Origin: Planococcus sp. APC 4015
Lineage (GTDB): Bacteria > Actinomycetota > Actinomycetes > Actinomycetales > Microbacteriaceae
NCBI GenBank assembly: GCA_030407505.1
Contig: JASDDH010000008.1
Location: forward strand, 1-64,000
Direction: 5' to 3'
DNA length: 64,000 nt
Shown here: piece after piece, positions 8,674-18,800 of the stretch
How positions within the stretch are numbered: the stretch's first letter is position 1
Layout of the letters: every line of letters begins with the position of its first letter
Made by a program: the position numbers and the translations under genes
The notes under the pieces: model-generated
Database searches by the model: none
Told to the model about the DNA's origin: nothing
The model's input: only the letters and a program-made list of their open reading frames with translations

Positions 8674-9690
8674 ATGACATCTCCCCCTCCGCTCGGATCG
8701 AGCCCCGCGACGCACGCCACCGAGACCGTGGCGATCATCGGCGCCGGCAGCATCGGAATCGCGTGGGCCGTGGTGTTCGCCTCCGCCGGAGTGCGGGTGC
8801 AGATGTTCGAGACCCACGAAGGCGCGCGGCTCATCGCGCTCAGTGAAGTGGAGTCGATGCTGACAGACCTGTTCGAGGCGGGTCTGCTCGAGGAGCCGGT
8901 CGACCAGGTGATGCCGCGGGTGACGATGAGCGAGACCCTCGAAGCCGCCGTGGAGCACGCCGATTTCGTCCAGGAGTGCGTCGTGGAGGACCTCGACGTC
9001 AAGCGCGGACTCTTCGCCGAACTCGATCGGCTCACGGATCGCAGCGTGGTCCTCGCCAGTTCGACGTCGACGATCATCGCCTCGCTGTTCGCCGAAGATC
9101 TGCCCGGCCGCGAGCGGTGCCTCGTCGTGCATCCCGCGAATCCGCCCTACTTCCTCCGCGTCGCCGAAGTCGTGCCGGCCCCCTTCACCTCGACCGCGGC
9201 CGTCGCCGCGGCGACCGACCTGCTCACGCGCGTGCGCATCACCCCTGTGGTCCTGCACCGCGAGATCGAGGGTTTCGTGTTCAACCGCCTGCAGGGCGCG
9301 GTGCTGCGCGAGGCGTATTGCCTCGTCCGCGACGGCGTGATCACACCGAACGACGTCGACACGCTCGTCCGCGAGGGGCTGGGACTGCGTTGGGCCGTGA
9401 TCGGGCCGTTCACGACCAGCGAGCTGAACACCCGCGGGGGCATCCGCCGGCATGCCGAGGTGATCGGGCCGGTGTACGCCCGCATCGGGATCGAGCGCGG
9501 CACGGACGACCCCTGGACCGGCGAGACGATCGAGCACGTCGCCGGCCAGATCGAGCGACGGCTCCCCCATGCCACGTGGGAGGAGAACGTGCGGGAGCGG
9601 GACCGGGCCATGATCCGCCTCGCATCGCTGTTGCAGCACTTCGAGAACCCGCTGGCAGCGCCTTCGCACGCCGCCGCTTCTCCTCTGTAA
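8674..9690 (+). CDS. 3-hydroxyacyl-CoA dehydrogenase family / lambda-crystallin-like dehydrogenase
   Basis: A 338-residue protein with a Rossmann domain (GAGSIG at about 23-28) and the HADH C-terminal helical domain. The HPANPPYF string near residue 152 resembles the lambda-crystallin/L-gulonate 3-dehydrogenase and carnitine dehydrogenase branch more than beta-oxidation enzymes. NAD-dependent oxidation of a short 3-hydroxy acid is the likely reaction. The start is uncertain: no good ribosome site precedes the ATG at 8674, and the reading frame is open further upstream. It follows the second SDR by 49 bp and precedes the HpcH-type aldolase, which suggests hydroxy-acid oxidation followed by carbon-carbon cleavage. 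Confidence 0.8.
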   Translation: MTSPPPLGSSPATHATETVAIIGAGSIGIAWAVVFASAGVRVQMFETHEGARLIALSEVESMLTDLFEAGLLEEPVDQVMPRVTMSETLEAAVEHADFVQECVVEDLDVKRGLFAELDRLTDRSVVLASSTSTIIASLFAEDLPGRERCLVVHPANPPYFLRVAEVVPAPFTSTAAVAAATDLLTRVRITPVVLHREIEGFVFNRLQGAVLREAYCLVRDGVITPNDVDTLVREGLGLRWAVIGPFTTSELNTRGGIRRHAEVIGPVYARIGIERGTDDPWTGETIEHVAGQIERRLPHATWEENVRERDRAMIRLASLLQHFENPLAAPSHAAASPL

Positions 9691-9735
9691 GGTTCGAACC
9701 GCCGGTTGCCTTCCATCACGCCTTCCGGACGCCCG

Positions 9736-9741
9736 TAAGCT
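9736..9741 (+). promoter_or_regulatory. candidate -10 element for a leaderless transcript
   Basis: TAAGCT ends eight bases before the GTG at 9750, and no ribosome site lies between. This spacing is what is seen for leaderless genes in actinobacteria. The inverted repeat GTTCA-TCTG-TGAAC (9742-9755) overlaps the start. Confidence 0.3.
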
Positions 9742-9749
9742 GTTCATCT

Positions 9750-10511
9750 GTGAACGACAACCCGGATCCGACTGTTCAGATCGCCGCCTGGTCGATGCTC
9801 GGCACACCGGCGGCGGCATCGCTCATGGCGCGCATCGGCGCGGATCTGCTGGTGCTGGATGCCCAGCACGGGCTGTTCGACGACGCCGGGCTGATCGCGG
9901 CGATCCCGGCGGCATCCGCTCTTCCCGTCCACGTGCGGGTGCCCGGCAACTCCGCACCGCTCATCGGGCGGGCGCTCGACGCCGGCGCCGCAGGCGTCAT
10001 CGTGCCGATGGTCCAATCCGGAGCGGAGGCGGCCTCCGCGGGCGCGGCCACCCGGTACCCGCCCCTCGGCGAGCGCTCGTGGGGGCCGCTGGCCGCCTAT
10101 CGCGGTGAGCCCACGACGGCGCCCGCCGAGGCCAACGCGCAGGTGTCGTGCGCCGTCATGGTCGAGACGTCCCGCGCGCTGACCCAGCTCGACGACATCG
10201 CCTCGGCCCCGGGCGTCGACATGGTGTTCGTCGGCCCGTTCGACCTCGCGATCGCCCTCGGTACGAGCGTCGGCGCGCTGCTCGCGGACGATTCGCCGGG
10301 CAATCCGCTCGACGCGATCGTCGCGGCCTGCCGGCGCGCGGGCACCCGCGCCGGCGCATTCGCGGGCGGCCTGGATGCCGCCCGCGCCCTGATCGATCGC
10401 GGGTTCACGACGGTGGCCGTCGCCGTGGACTCCCAGCTGATCACCGCGGCCGGGTCGGCTCTCGTGGCCGCGGCGCGCGGCATCCCCACCCCTCGACAGG
10501 AGTCTGCATGA
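9750..10511 (+). CDS. HpcH/HpaI-family (class II pyruvate) aldolase
   Basis: A 253-residue TIM-barrel aldolase of the HpcH/HpaI/citrate-lyase-beta family, which cleaves 4-hydroxy-2-oxo acids to pyruvate (or a related keto acid) and an aldehyde using a divalent metal. The expected residues are visible: His40 in DAQHG, Arg63 in VRVPG, Glu139 in VMVET and Asp165 in GPFD. The GTG start at 9750 begins the conserved region, but there is no ribosome site and the mRNA may be leaderless. The stop overlaps the start of the DUF885 gene by 4 bp. With the dehydrogenase at 8674 it forms a plausible oxidise-then-cleave step. Confidence 0.82.
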   Translation: MNDNPDPTVQIAAWSMLGTPAAASLMARIGADLLVLDAQHGLFDDAGLIAAIPAASALPVHVRVPGNSAPLIGRALDAGAAGVIVPMVQSGAEAASAGAATRYPPLGERSWGPLAAYRGEPTTAPAEANAQVSCAVMVETSRALTQLDDIASAPGVDMVFVGPFDLAIALGTSVGALLADDSPGNPLDAIVAACRRAGTRAGAFAGGLDAARALIDRGFTTVAVAVDSQLITAAGSALVAAARGIPTPRQESA

Positions 10512-12184
10512 CCGCCACCGTCCGCGCGATCGCCGACGACTACATCGCCGCCCTCGCCGAGCGCGAACCCGCCGCGGCCCTCGCTCTCGGTCGCGGGCGA
10601 CCGGCTCGCCCCCTGGCCGATCTGTCACCCGAGTGGCTCGAGGAACGGTACGCGCTGCAGGGCGAGATCCTCGACCGGCTGGCGGAGCTGCCCGCCGACG
10701 CGCCCGACGGTGTGCTCCGGTCCGCGCTCGTGGAACGCCTCACGGCCGACCGTGCGATGTTCGACACGGGCTTCACGATGCGCCTGGCGGCCGGTCTCGC
10801 GAGCCCCGTGCATCTCATCCTCGAAAGCGTCGAAGGGCTCGAGATCGGCGCCGATGCGGGAGGGATCGCTGTCCTCGAGCGGCTGGAAGCCGGGCCCGCC
10901 GCCGTGCGGGAGTACGTCCGCGCACTCTCGCGCGCCCGGGAGCTCGGACGTTCGGGGCGCTTCTCGGGAACGGGGGTCGCCGCGGCACGCCAGATCCGCC
11001 TCCTCGCCGATCAGGTGCAGGGGTGGTCCGACGGCGACTACTTCGGGCACCTCGAACGGGCCCGCGGGCTGCCGCCGGAACTCGCACAGCGCGCGGATGC
11101 CGCGGCCGGCGCGATGACCGCGGCCCTGGGGGATCTCGCAACCTACCTGCGCGAAGACCTCCTCCCCGACGCGCCCGTCGAGGACGCGATGGGCGCTGCC
11201 GTGTACGACACGATGGTCGCGGGCATGCTCGGGACCCCCGTCGACCTCGCGGAGGTCTACGCGTTCGGCTGGAGCGAGCTCGAACGCCTCGTCGCGCTCT
11301 CCCGCGAGCTCGCCGAGCAGCTGGGCGGCTCGGGACCGGATCCCGTCAGGTCGGCCGCCGGCCTCCTCGACTCCGATCCGCGCTACCGGCTCGAGGGCGT
11401 CGAGGAGATCGTCGGGTGGCTGCGGCGCCGTGTCGCAGAGAGCGCCGAGGTGCTGGGCGCCGAGGCCTTCGCCCTCCCGTCGACGATCGACGACGTCGAG
11501 TGCGTCGTCTCGCAGGCCTCGGCCGGCGTGGTCTACTACACCCCCGCCCCTCCCGACGGATCGGTGCCGAGCCGCATCGTGTGGACCATCCCGAGCGGTG
11601 TGCCGGTCGTCGCGACGTGGCAGGAGGTCACGAGCGTGCACCACGAGGGGCTGCCGGGACACCACCTCGAGCACACCGTCAACCGCGCCAACGCGACCCT
11701 GCATCCGTGGCAGCGGTTCCTGTGCGAAGTGCACGGCTACGCCGAGGGGTGGGCGCATTACGCCGAGGCGCTGTCCGACGAGCTCGGACTGATCCGCGAC
11801 CCGGCGGAACGCCTGGGAATGGTGCTCGGTCAGATCTGGCGATCGATGCGGATCGTCGCCGACATCGGCATGCACACCGCGTGGCCGATCCCGGAGACGC
11901 CGCTGACGGACGAGCGCGTCTGGACGCCCGGACTCGCGCGCACGTTCCTCGAGGACTATGCGATGGTGGAGCCGGATCTTGCACGGTTCGAGGTGGACCG
12001 GTACCTCGGCATCCCCGGACAGGCGCTCGCCTTCAAGGTCGGAGCCAAGCTCTGGATGGAGGCCCGTGCCTCGTGGCGTGAGCGACGGGGGCCGGATGCG
12101 CCGCTCTCGGAGTTCCACCGCGACGCCCTCGCCCTCGGACCGATGGGACTCGGCCCCCTGCGGGCGCTGCTCCTCGCAGACTGA
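10508..12184 (+). CDS. DUF885 family putative zinc peptidase
   Basis: A 558-residue DUF885 protein, normal length for the family. The putative metal site is HEGLPGH at about 379-385, followed by the EGWAHYAE segment near residue 415, both family hallmarks. No signal peptide or membrane segment is seen, so it should be cytoplasmic. It is translationally coupled (ATGA overlap) to the HpcH-type aldolase and ends 1 bp from the convergent iron-transport operon. DUF885 proteins are annotated as peptidases or carboxypeptidase-like on structural grounds; the substrate is not known. A second, frameshifted family member lies at 25331-26967. Confidence 0.8.
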   Translation: MTATVRAIADDYIAALAEREPAAALALGRGRPARPLADLSPEWLEERYALQGEILDRLAELPADAPDGVLRSALVERLTADRAMFDTGFTMRLAAGLASPVHLILESVEGLEIGADAGGIAVLERLEAGPAAVREYVRALSRARELGRSGRFSGTGVAAARQIRLLADQVQGWSDGDYFGHLERARGLPPELAQRADAAAGAMTAALGDLATYLREDLLPDAPVEDAMGAAVYDTMVAGMLGTPVDLAEVYAFGWSELERLVALSRELAEQLGGSGPDPVRSAAGLLDSDPRYRLEGVEEIVGWLRRRVAESAEVLGAEAFALPSTIDDVECVVSQASAGVVYYTPAPPDGSVPSRIVWTIPSGVPVVATWQEVTSVHHEGLPGHHLEHTVNRANATLHPWQRFLCEVHGYAEGWAHYAEALSDELGLIRDPAERLGMVLGQIWRSMRIVADIGMHTAWPIPETPLTDERVWTPGLARTFLEDYAMVEPDLARFEVDRYLGIPGQALAFKVGAKLWMEARASWRERRGPDAPLSEFHRDALALGPMGLGPLRALLLAD

Positions 12185-12185
12185 C

Positions 12186-13214
12186 TCACCCTTCGTCGAC
12201 GGGCACGGTCGCCACCCTTCCGCGCACCGCGACGTGGACACGGTCGCCGGCACGGAGGCGCTGCGCGTCGATGGTCTCCACGAGGGTGCCGTCGGCGAGC
12301 TGCACCTGTAGCAGGGCGTCGGCCCCGCGGAACGAGGACCGCACCACCCGACCCGCGATGCCCTCGCCCTCGGCGACGAGCGCGATCGACTCGGGACGCA
12401 GCACGGCGATCCGTTCTCCGGCGGATGCATGGTCGTCGACGACCAGACCGCCGAGTCTGCTCTGCGCCCGGCCGCGCCCGGTGACATGGGCCGAGACGAG
12501 CGCCGCGCGTCCGACGAAGGACGCCGTGAAGCGGTCGACCGGGTGCCGGTACACCTCTTCCGGGGTTCCCTCCTGATGCACCCGGCCGCGGTTCATCACC
12601 ACGACGCGGTCGGCGGTCGCCAGAGCCTCGGACTGGTCGTGCGTCACCAGGAGCGCGGAGGTCCCGGTGCGTTCGATCGCGCGGAGCATCTCATCCCTGA
12701 CGTGCTCGCGCAGCGACGGGTCGAGATGCGCGAACGGTTCGTCCAGAAGGACGAGCGACGGCCGGGGCCCCAGGGTCCGAGCCAGCGCCGCGCGCTGCTG
12801 CTGACCCCCGCTGATCTCGTGGGGCATCCGCTCCGCGAGGTCGGCGATGCCGAGCAGAGCGAGCGCCTGCGCGGCGTCCGCCTTCCTCGTCGGCCCGCGC
12901 AGACCGTACGCGACGTTGGCCCCCACACTCAGGTGCGGGAAGAGCACACTGTCCTGGAAGACGAGGCCGACGCCGCGGGCCTCCGGGGGCACGGCGTGCC
13001 GCCCGCCCGACACCCGGACCCCGTCGATGTCGATCGTGCCGTCGCCCGCATCCAAACCCGCGATGAGGCGCAGCGTCGTCGTCTTCCCGCACCCCGACGG
13101 GCCGAGGAGCGCCACGAGACTCCCGCGCTCGACCGCCACGTCGGCCCCGTCGACGGCGACGACGGTGCCGTAGCGGCGCGCGAGGCCGCGCGCGTCCAAG
13201 ACGAGGTCGGTCAT
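12186..13214 (-). CDS. ferric iron ABC transporter ATP-binding protein (FbpC-like)
   Basis: A 342-residue ATPase. Walker A is GPSGCGKT at 38-45, the signature ISGGQQQ at 134-140 and Walker B LVLLDE at about 154-159. Beyond about residue 240 is a TOBE/OB-type regulatory domain, as in FbpC and PotA. The start overlaps the permease stop by 4 bp. The operon order is binding protein (14785), double permease (13211), ATPase, the standard Fbp arrangement. The tail lies 1 bp from the convergent DUF885 gene, leaving no room for separate terminators. Confidence 0.87.
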   Translation of the reverse strand: MTDLVLDARGLARRYGTVVAVDGADVAVERGSLVALLGPSGCGKTTTLRLIAGLDAGDGTIDIDGVRVSGGRHAVPPEARGVGLVFQDSVLFPHLSVGANVAYGLRGPTRKADAAQALALLGIADLAERMPHEISGGQQQRAALARTLGPRPSLVLLDEPFAHLDPSLREHVRDEMLRAIERTGTSALLVTHDQSEALATADRVVVMNRGRVHQEGTPEEVYRHPVDRFTASFVGRAALVSAHVTGRGRAQSRLGGLVVDDHASAGERIAVLRPESIALVAEGEGIAGRVVRSSFRGADALLQVQLADGTLVETIDAQRLRAGDRVHVAVRGRVATVPVDEG

Positions 13215-14776
13215 GCCTGCACCGCCCCGCGGACGGTCGCACGAGCGTGGAGCGCCAGGAGTGGCACGCTGATCACGACCATGAGCAGAGCCGCGATGCT
13301 CGCCGTCGTGTACTGGCCCTCCACCATCGCCCCCCACAGTCTGACCGCCAGCGTCTCGGCGCCCGTCGGCCTCAGCAGCAGCGTCGCCGGCAGTTCGTGG
13401 AAAGCGGCGAAGAACACCAGGATCGCACTCGTGAGCGCTGCCGGGCGCATGAGGGGCAGCACGACGAGGGCGAGCGTCACGGCATCCGATCTTCCGAGCG
13501 CGCGGGACGCTTCGAGGAGTCGCTCGTCGATGCGTCTGAGCGAGAGGCTCAACGGCGCGATCGCGAGCGGCAGGAAGAGCACCACGTATGCGATGACGAG
13601 CATCGCGGTCGACTGATAGAGCGCTGCCGGACCGAGGATCGCGAGCACGAGGATCGCGAGCGCCACCGCGAGGTGCGGGAGGGAGTGCGTGATCCAGGGC
13701 ACCGCCTCGAGGACGCGTCCGAAGAGCGTGCGGCGCCGCGCGGCGAGCGCGATGGGAAAGGCCAGCACGGTCGTGGCGAGGCCGGCGAGCACGCCGTACA
13801 TCAGCGCATTTCCCGCCTCGGCGAGCACGGGGCCCGGCTCGACACCGGCGCAGAGGCCCCGCACGGCCCACGAGACGAGCGTCGCGATCGGGAGGATGCT
13901 CGACAGTGTCACCACCGCGCCCAGCAGCGCGGTCGCCGACACGCGTGCGCCGGCGCGCCAGCGATGCGGCTCGGCCGGGCGTGCGTGCAGGGATGCGGCG
14001 GGCTCCCTCCCCCGGAGTACGGACTGCCCGACGATGAAGACCGCCGCCACCAGCACGAGGACCGCGCACAGCGCGAATGCGGGGGCGAGGTCGACGCGGC
14101 CTCGGAACTGGGCGTACACCGCCCGGGTGAAGGTGTCGTAGCGGAGGATCGACACCGCCCCGAAGTCGGAGATCGCGTAGAGGGCGATGACGCACGCGGC
14201 CAGCGCGAGCGTGCTCCTCAGGTGGGGCAGGATCACCCTCGCGAACGCCCGGACGGGTCGATCCCCGAGCAGGCGCGCGCTCTCCTCGAGAGCGGGATCC
14301 AGACGCCCCAGTGCGGCGGAGACGAGCGTGTGCACGATCGGCACCCCCACGATGGTGAGGCAGGCGGTCGCAGCCCAGAGGCCCGTGGCGGGGGGAAGCC
14401 GATCGACCCCCAGGGGCGCGAACCACTCCGTGAGCGTGCCCGCCCCACCGAGCATCCCCGACAGCGCGACGGCGACGACATAGGCGGGGAGCACGAGGGG
14501 GACGGTGATCAGCGTCGACCACGTGCGCCGGCCCCTGAGGTCGGAGCGCTGCGTGATGATCGCCGTCGTCGTGCCGATGAGGAGCGAGAAGGCCACGACG
14601 AGGCCGGCGAGCACGAGCGTGTTGCCCAGCAGCTGCAGGAGGCGCTCGGACCCCACGGTCTGCGCGTTCCGCCCGAGCACGCCCTGCACGCCGAGCACGA
14701 CGAGCGGCGGGATGCTCGTCAACGCCACGATGAGGGCCGCGAGGACCACCACCGCGCGCTGTGCCGTCGCCGCCAC
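13211..14776 (-). CDS. ferric iron ABC transporter permease, fused two-domain (FbpB-like)
   Basis: A 521-residue membrane protein with about twelve hydrophobic segments forming two tandem BPD_transp_1 domains (residues 1-250 and 280-520). Each has an EAA loop (GDRPVRAFARVILPH and GRSDAVTLALVVLPL). This is the usual FbpB/CysW-like double permease of iron importers. The start is a GTG at 14776 with only a weak ribosome site, 8 bp after the binding-protein stop, so coupling is likely. It forms the membrane channel for the lipoprotein at 14785-15825 and the ATPase at 12186. Confidence 0.87.
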   Translation of the reverse strand: MAATAQRAVVVLAALIVALTSIPPLVVLGVQGVLGRNAQTVGSERLLQLLGNTLVLAGLVVAFSLLIGTTTAIITQRSDLRGRRTWSTLITVPLVLPAYVVAVALSGMLGGAGTLTEWFAPLGVDRLPPATGLWAATACLTIVGVPIVHTLVSAALGRLDPALEESARLLGDRPVRAFARVILPHLRSTLALAACVIALYAISDFGAVSILRYDTFTRAVYAQFRGRVDLAPAFALCAVLVLVAAVFIVGQSVLRGREPAASLHARPAEPHRWRAGARVSATALLGAVVTLSSILPIATLVSWAVRGLCAGVEPGPVLAEAGNALMYGVLAGLATTVLAFPIALAARRRTLFGRVLEAVPWITHSLPHLAVALAILVLAILGPAALYQSTAMLVIAYVVLFLPLAIAPLSLSLRRIDERLLEASRALGRSDAVTLALVVLPLMRPAALTSAILVFFAAFHELPATLLLRPTGAETLAVRLWGAMVEGQYTTASIAALLMVVISVPLLALHARATVRGAVQA

Positions 14777-14784
14777 AGGCGGAC

Positions 14785-15825
14785 CTAGATGAGACCGGAT
14801 CGGGCGATCAGGTCCGTGGCGATGTCGAGGTCGACCGCGACTTCGTCGAGCTTCATGTCGCCGATGAGCTCGGCATCCAGCGGGCGCTCGCCGTCGGGAG
14901 TGCCGACGTCGGCCCGCAGCGGATACTCGCCGACCTCGTCGAGGAAGTGCCGTTGGGCGGGTTCCGAGAGCAGGAAGCGCACGAAGTCGAGCGCGACGTC
15001 GGGATGCTCGGCGGTGGTCAGCATGCCGATCGCCGTGGGCATGAGCACGTCACCGGCGTCTCCGGGATCGAACGAGTGGTTGCGGACGGTGAAGTCGGGA
15101 TCCTCGGCGACGAGCCGGTGCACGTAGTAGTGGTTGACGAGCCCCACCTCGAGGTCGCCGGCGGCGATGGCCCGCAGCTGCTCCTCGTTCCCGTCGAAGA
15201 TCTGCGGATCGTTGGCCGCGAGTCCCTCGAGCCAGGCCAGTGTCTCCTGCTCGCCTCTCATCGCGACGAGGGCGGCGACGAACGACACGAACGAGCTGTG
15301 GGTCGGCGCGACCCCGACCCGTCCCGTCCACTCGGAGCCCGTGAGCTCGAACACGGAGTGCGGCAGGCGGGCCTCGGGCGTCACCGCCGGGTCGTAGGCG
15401 AGCACCCTCCTGCGCGCGGTCACGCCGACCCAGTCGTCTTCGGCGCCGGTGATGCCTTCGGGGACGAGCGCGAGGATGTCGGCGGGCAGCGGCTCCAGCA
15501 TCCCGCCCTCGGCGATCGCGCCGATGTAGGCCGGGTCCTGGGTGAAGAAGAGGTCTGCCGGCGACGCATCCCCCTCCTGGAGGATCGTGGTCGCGAGCTC
15601 GCCGGTGCTGCCGTACCGGGCGTCGACGTCGAGCCCGGTCTCGGCCTCGAACAGCTCGACCAGAGGGCGCACGTGGTCTTCGTTGCGTCCGACGTACACG
15701 ACGAGGTCGGCCGCCCCGTCCGCCTGCGGTCCGTCTCCGCCCCCGGCGCCCGGGGTGCCGCTCGCGCACCCCGTCAGGACGAGGACGGCGGTGAGGGCGA
15801 GGGCGGAGAGATGGCGCGTGCGCAT
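14785..15825 (-). CDS. ferric iron ABC transporter substrate-binding lipoprotein (FbpA-like)
   Basis: A 346-residue extracellular solute-binding protein of the iron(III) family. The lipobox is LTGC with the lipidated cysteine at residue 20. A tandem tyrosine pair (NHYYVHR, Y233/Y234) matches the iron-coordinating tyrosines of FbpA-type proteins. Mature length and fold are normal. The gene follows the BNR-protein gene by 15 bp on the same strand, so either a promoter lies inside that gene or the units are transcribed together. No iron-box repressor site was recognised. Confidence 0.85.
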   Translation of the reverse strand: MRTRHLSALALTAVLVLTGCASGTPGAGGGDGPQADGAADLVVYVGRNEDHVRPLVELFEAETGLDVDARYGSTGELATTILQEGDASPADLFFTQDPAYIGAIAEGGMLEPLPADILALVPEGITGAEDDWVGVTARRRVLAYDPAVTPEARLPHSVFELTGSEWTGRVGVAPTHSSFVSFVAALVAMRGEQETLAWLEGLAANDPQIFDGNEEQLRAIAAGDLEVGLVNHYYVHRLVAEDPDFTVRNHSFDPGDAGDVLMPTAIGMLTTAEHPDVALDFVRFLLSEPAQRHFLDEVGEYPLRADVGTPDGERPLDAELIGDMKLDEVAVDLDIATDLIARSGLI

Positions 15826-15840
15826 GGGTGGGGGATGCTC

Positions 15841-18800
15841 CTAGCGGTCGAGGGCGATGATGGGGATGTCGACATCGTCGCGCAGCGCCGTGTCGATCTC
15901 GGGGATCTCGCGACCCCTGATGGCGGCGAGGCGCTCGAGCACCGCGTCGGCTTCGGCCTCGAACCCGTTGAGCACGTCGTAGACCCCCTGCACGGGTCGC
16001 GTGTCGGACAGCTCGACGACGATCTCGGGAAGCAGCACGATCTTCTGCTCGAGACCCGCCGCCATCTTGAGCGCGTCGTTGTGATCCTTCATGTCGGGGT
16101 TGGTCAGCACGCGTCGGAGTGCGTCGATGTCGTCGGCGGTCGCGGCGATCCGCGCCGCGATCGGACGGTCCTCGAGCCGCACCCGAAGCTCGTCGAGCGC
16201 CGCATGGGCCGCTGCCGACCACCCGATGCCCTCGGCCACGCGCTGCAGGAGGTCGCGGATGCGCACGAGCAGCCGGTGCTGCTCGACGAGGTCGTCGTCC
16301 GTCGCGAATCCCCGGGGGTCGCGCGCGACGTGCACCTCTCTGACGCTCGTCCCACCCGACGTGGCGAGCTCGACGGTGTAGCGCCCCGGAGCGACACGCG
16401 GACCCGGGTACACCACGGCGCGCGGCGAGCCGTCACGCGGCGACGTGAGCGCCGGCTCGATGCGCAGATCCCAGAGGAACGCATGGATGCCCGCAGAGGT
16501 GCTCGGCAGCTCGTCCGCCCGCAGGTCGCGGTCCGGCGCCGGCGTCGAGCGGTAGGTGCGCAGCGCGCTGCCGTCGCCGTCGCGGACGGTGATGGTCACC
16601 TCATCGGCGTCGACCGGCAGGCGGTACATCAGCTGAACCCCGTTGGGCGGGTTCTTCCCGCCGTCGAGCCACACGGTCTCGCGAGTTCCGTCCGGGAGTC
16701 CACGTCTCGTGAACGTCGCACCGCCCAGCGGCACGCCGGGGAATCCCCCGACCCAGGTGCCCTCTCCGGGCATGTCGAAGCCGTCCGGTGTGGGGTATCG
16801 ATACGCGGGCGGCGGACGGAACAGCAGCGGCACGGATCTGTCGGCGTCCGCGATCTCGCGCAGCGGTGCGAGATCGTCCATGATCCAGAAGGCCCGGCCG
16901 TGGGTGCCGGCGACGAGCTCGTTGGCCCGGATCTTCACGTCGTACACGGGCACCGACGGCATGTTGCCCCTCAGGCTCGCCCACGTCGCGCCGCGATCGG
17001 CCGAGAACCACACCCGGCGCTCCGTCGCGAGGAAGAGCAGATCCGGCGACGACGGATCCTCGCGGATGCTGCGCGCCCACTCCGACTCGGGGATGCCGTC
17101 CGAGATCGCCTCCCAGGTCGCGCCGAAGTCGTCGGTGCGGAACACGAGGGGTCGCGGATCCTGCAGCCGGTAGGCGTGCGCCGCGAGGTAGGCGGTGCCG
17201 GCGCGGTGGGCCGAAGGCTCGATGCGGGCGATGGTCGCCCATTCGGGAAGTCCCGGGACCGTCAGGCGGGTCCACTCCCCTCCCCCGTCACGCGACACGT
17301 GGATGAGCCCGTCGTCCGATCCGACCCACAGCTCTCCGGGGGTGAGCGGAGACTCGGCGAACGCGTAGATCGTGCAGTAGACCTCGGCGCCGGTCGAATC
17401 GCCCGAGATCGGACCGCCCGTCGGCTGCTGCTTCGTCTTGTCGTCGCGGGTCAGATCGGGACTGATCGCCCGCCAGGTGATTCCTCCGTCCGGCGAGCGG
17501 AAGAGACGCTCGCCTCCGACGTACAGCACGCCCGGTTCGTGAGGCGAGAACTCGATCGGGTACGTCCACCCGAACCGGTGCGTCATCTCACTGGCGCCGA
17601 TGCCCATGAAGTACTCCGGCCACACGGCGACGTCGCGTGCCTGCTCGGTCACCTGATCGAAGCGCAGAAGGGGCCCGGGGTGTCCGAATCCCGCCCCACC
17701 CAGCATCACGAACCGCGGGTCCGAACGGTCCAGCGCGACGTCGCCGGCCTCGGCCTCGCCGAGCTCGACGCAGTCGGGCCAGCGGAGCGCGCCCTTCCAT
17801 GATCGTGAGGGGGCGCGGATGCCGGAGTTGTCCTGCTGCGTCGCGTAGAGGTCGAACGGGAAGCGGTGGTCGATGTCGAACCGGTAGAACTGCGCCGTCG
17901 GCTGGTTGTAGATCGAGGACCACGTCATGCCGCCGTTGACGCTCACGCACGCGCCGCCGTCGTTGCCGTTGACCATCCGGCGGGGATCCGCGGGATCGAT
18001 CCAGAGGTCGTGGTTGTCGCCGTGGGGGGTCTGCACCTGCTGGAACGTGCGTCCGCCGTCCCTCGATCGCCAGGCCCACGTGTTCATGCTCCACACGGTC
18101 TCGGGCTCGGTGGGGTGGGCGATGATGTGGCTGTAGTACCAGGGGCGGCCCTGCACGCTGCGCGCCGTCGACACGTGCTCCCACGTCTCGCCCGCGTCGT
18201 CCGAACGGTACACGCCACCCTCTTCGCCGATCGCCTCGACGAGAGCCCAGACCCGCCCGGCCTTCGCAGGGCTCGCGGCTACGCCGATCCGCCCCAGAAG
18301 ACCGGAGGCGAAGCCCGGCTGATCGGAGATGCGCGTCCAGGTGTCGCCGCCGTCGACCGACCGCCAGAGGCCCGAGTCCTCGCCTCCGGAGACGATGTCC
18401 CACGGGTGGCGCACCATCTGCCAGATCGAGGCGTAGACGATGCGGGGGTTGGTCTGATCGATCGAGAGGTCCGCGGCTCCGGCGCGGTCCGAGACGTGCA
18501 GGACCAGGTCCCACGTGCGGCCGCCGTCGGTCGTGCGGTACACGCCCCGCTCGGGATTCGGACCGAACACGTCGCCGGTCGCGGCCACGAACGCCACATC
18601 CGCATCGTTCGGGTGCACGCGCACCTTCGCGATGTGCTTCGTCGCCTCGAGCCCCAGGTGCTGCCACGACCGACCCCCGTCGGTCGTGCGGTAGACGCCG
18701 TCACCCGGCACGACGTTGTTCCGGGCGAACGACTCGCCCGTGCCCACCCAGACGGTGTTCGGGTCCGACTCGGCGACCGCGATCGCGCCGATCGACGCCG

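Noticed and set aside
14761-17802. Long rightward open frame opposite the iron-binding lipoprotein and BNR protein
   Set aside because: The protein would be low-complexity and unlike any family, while the opposite strand encodes recognisable domains.
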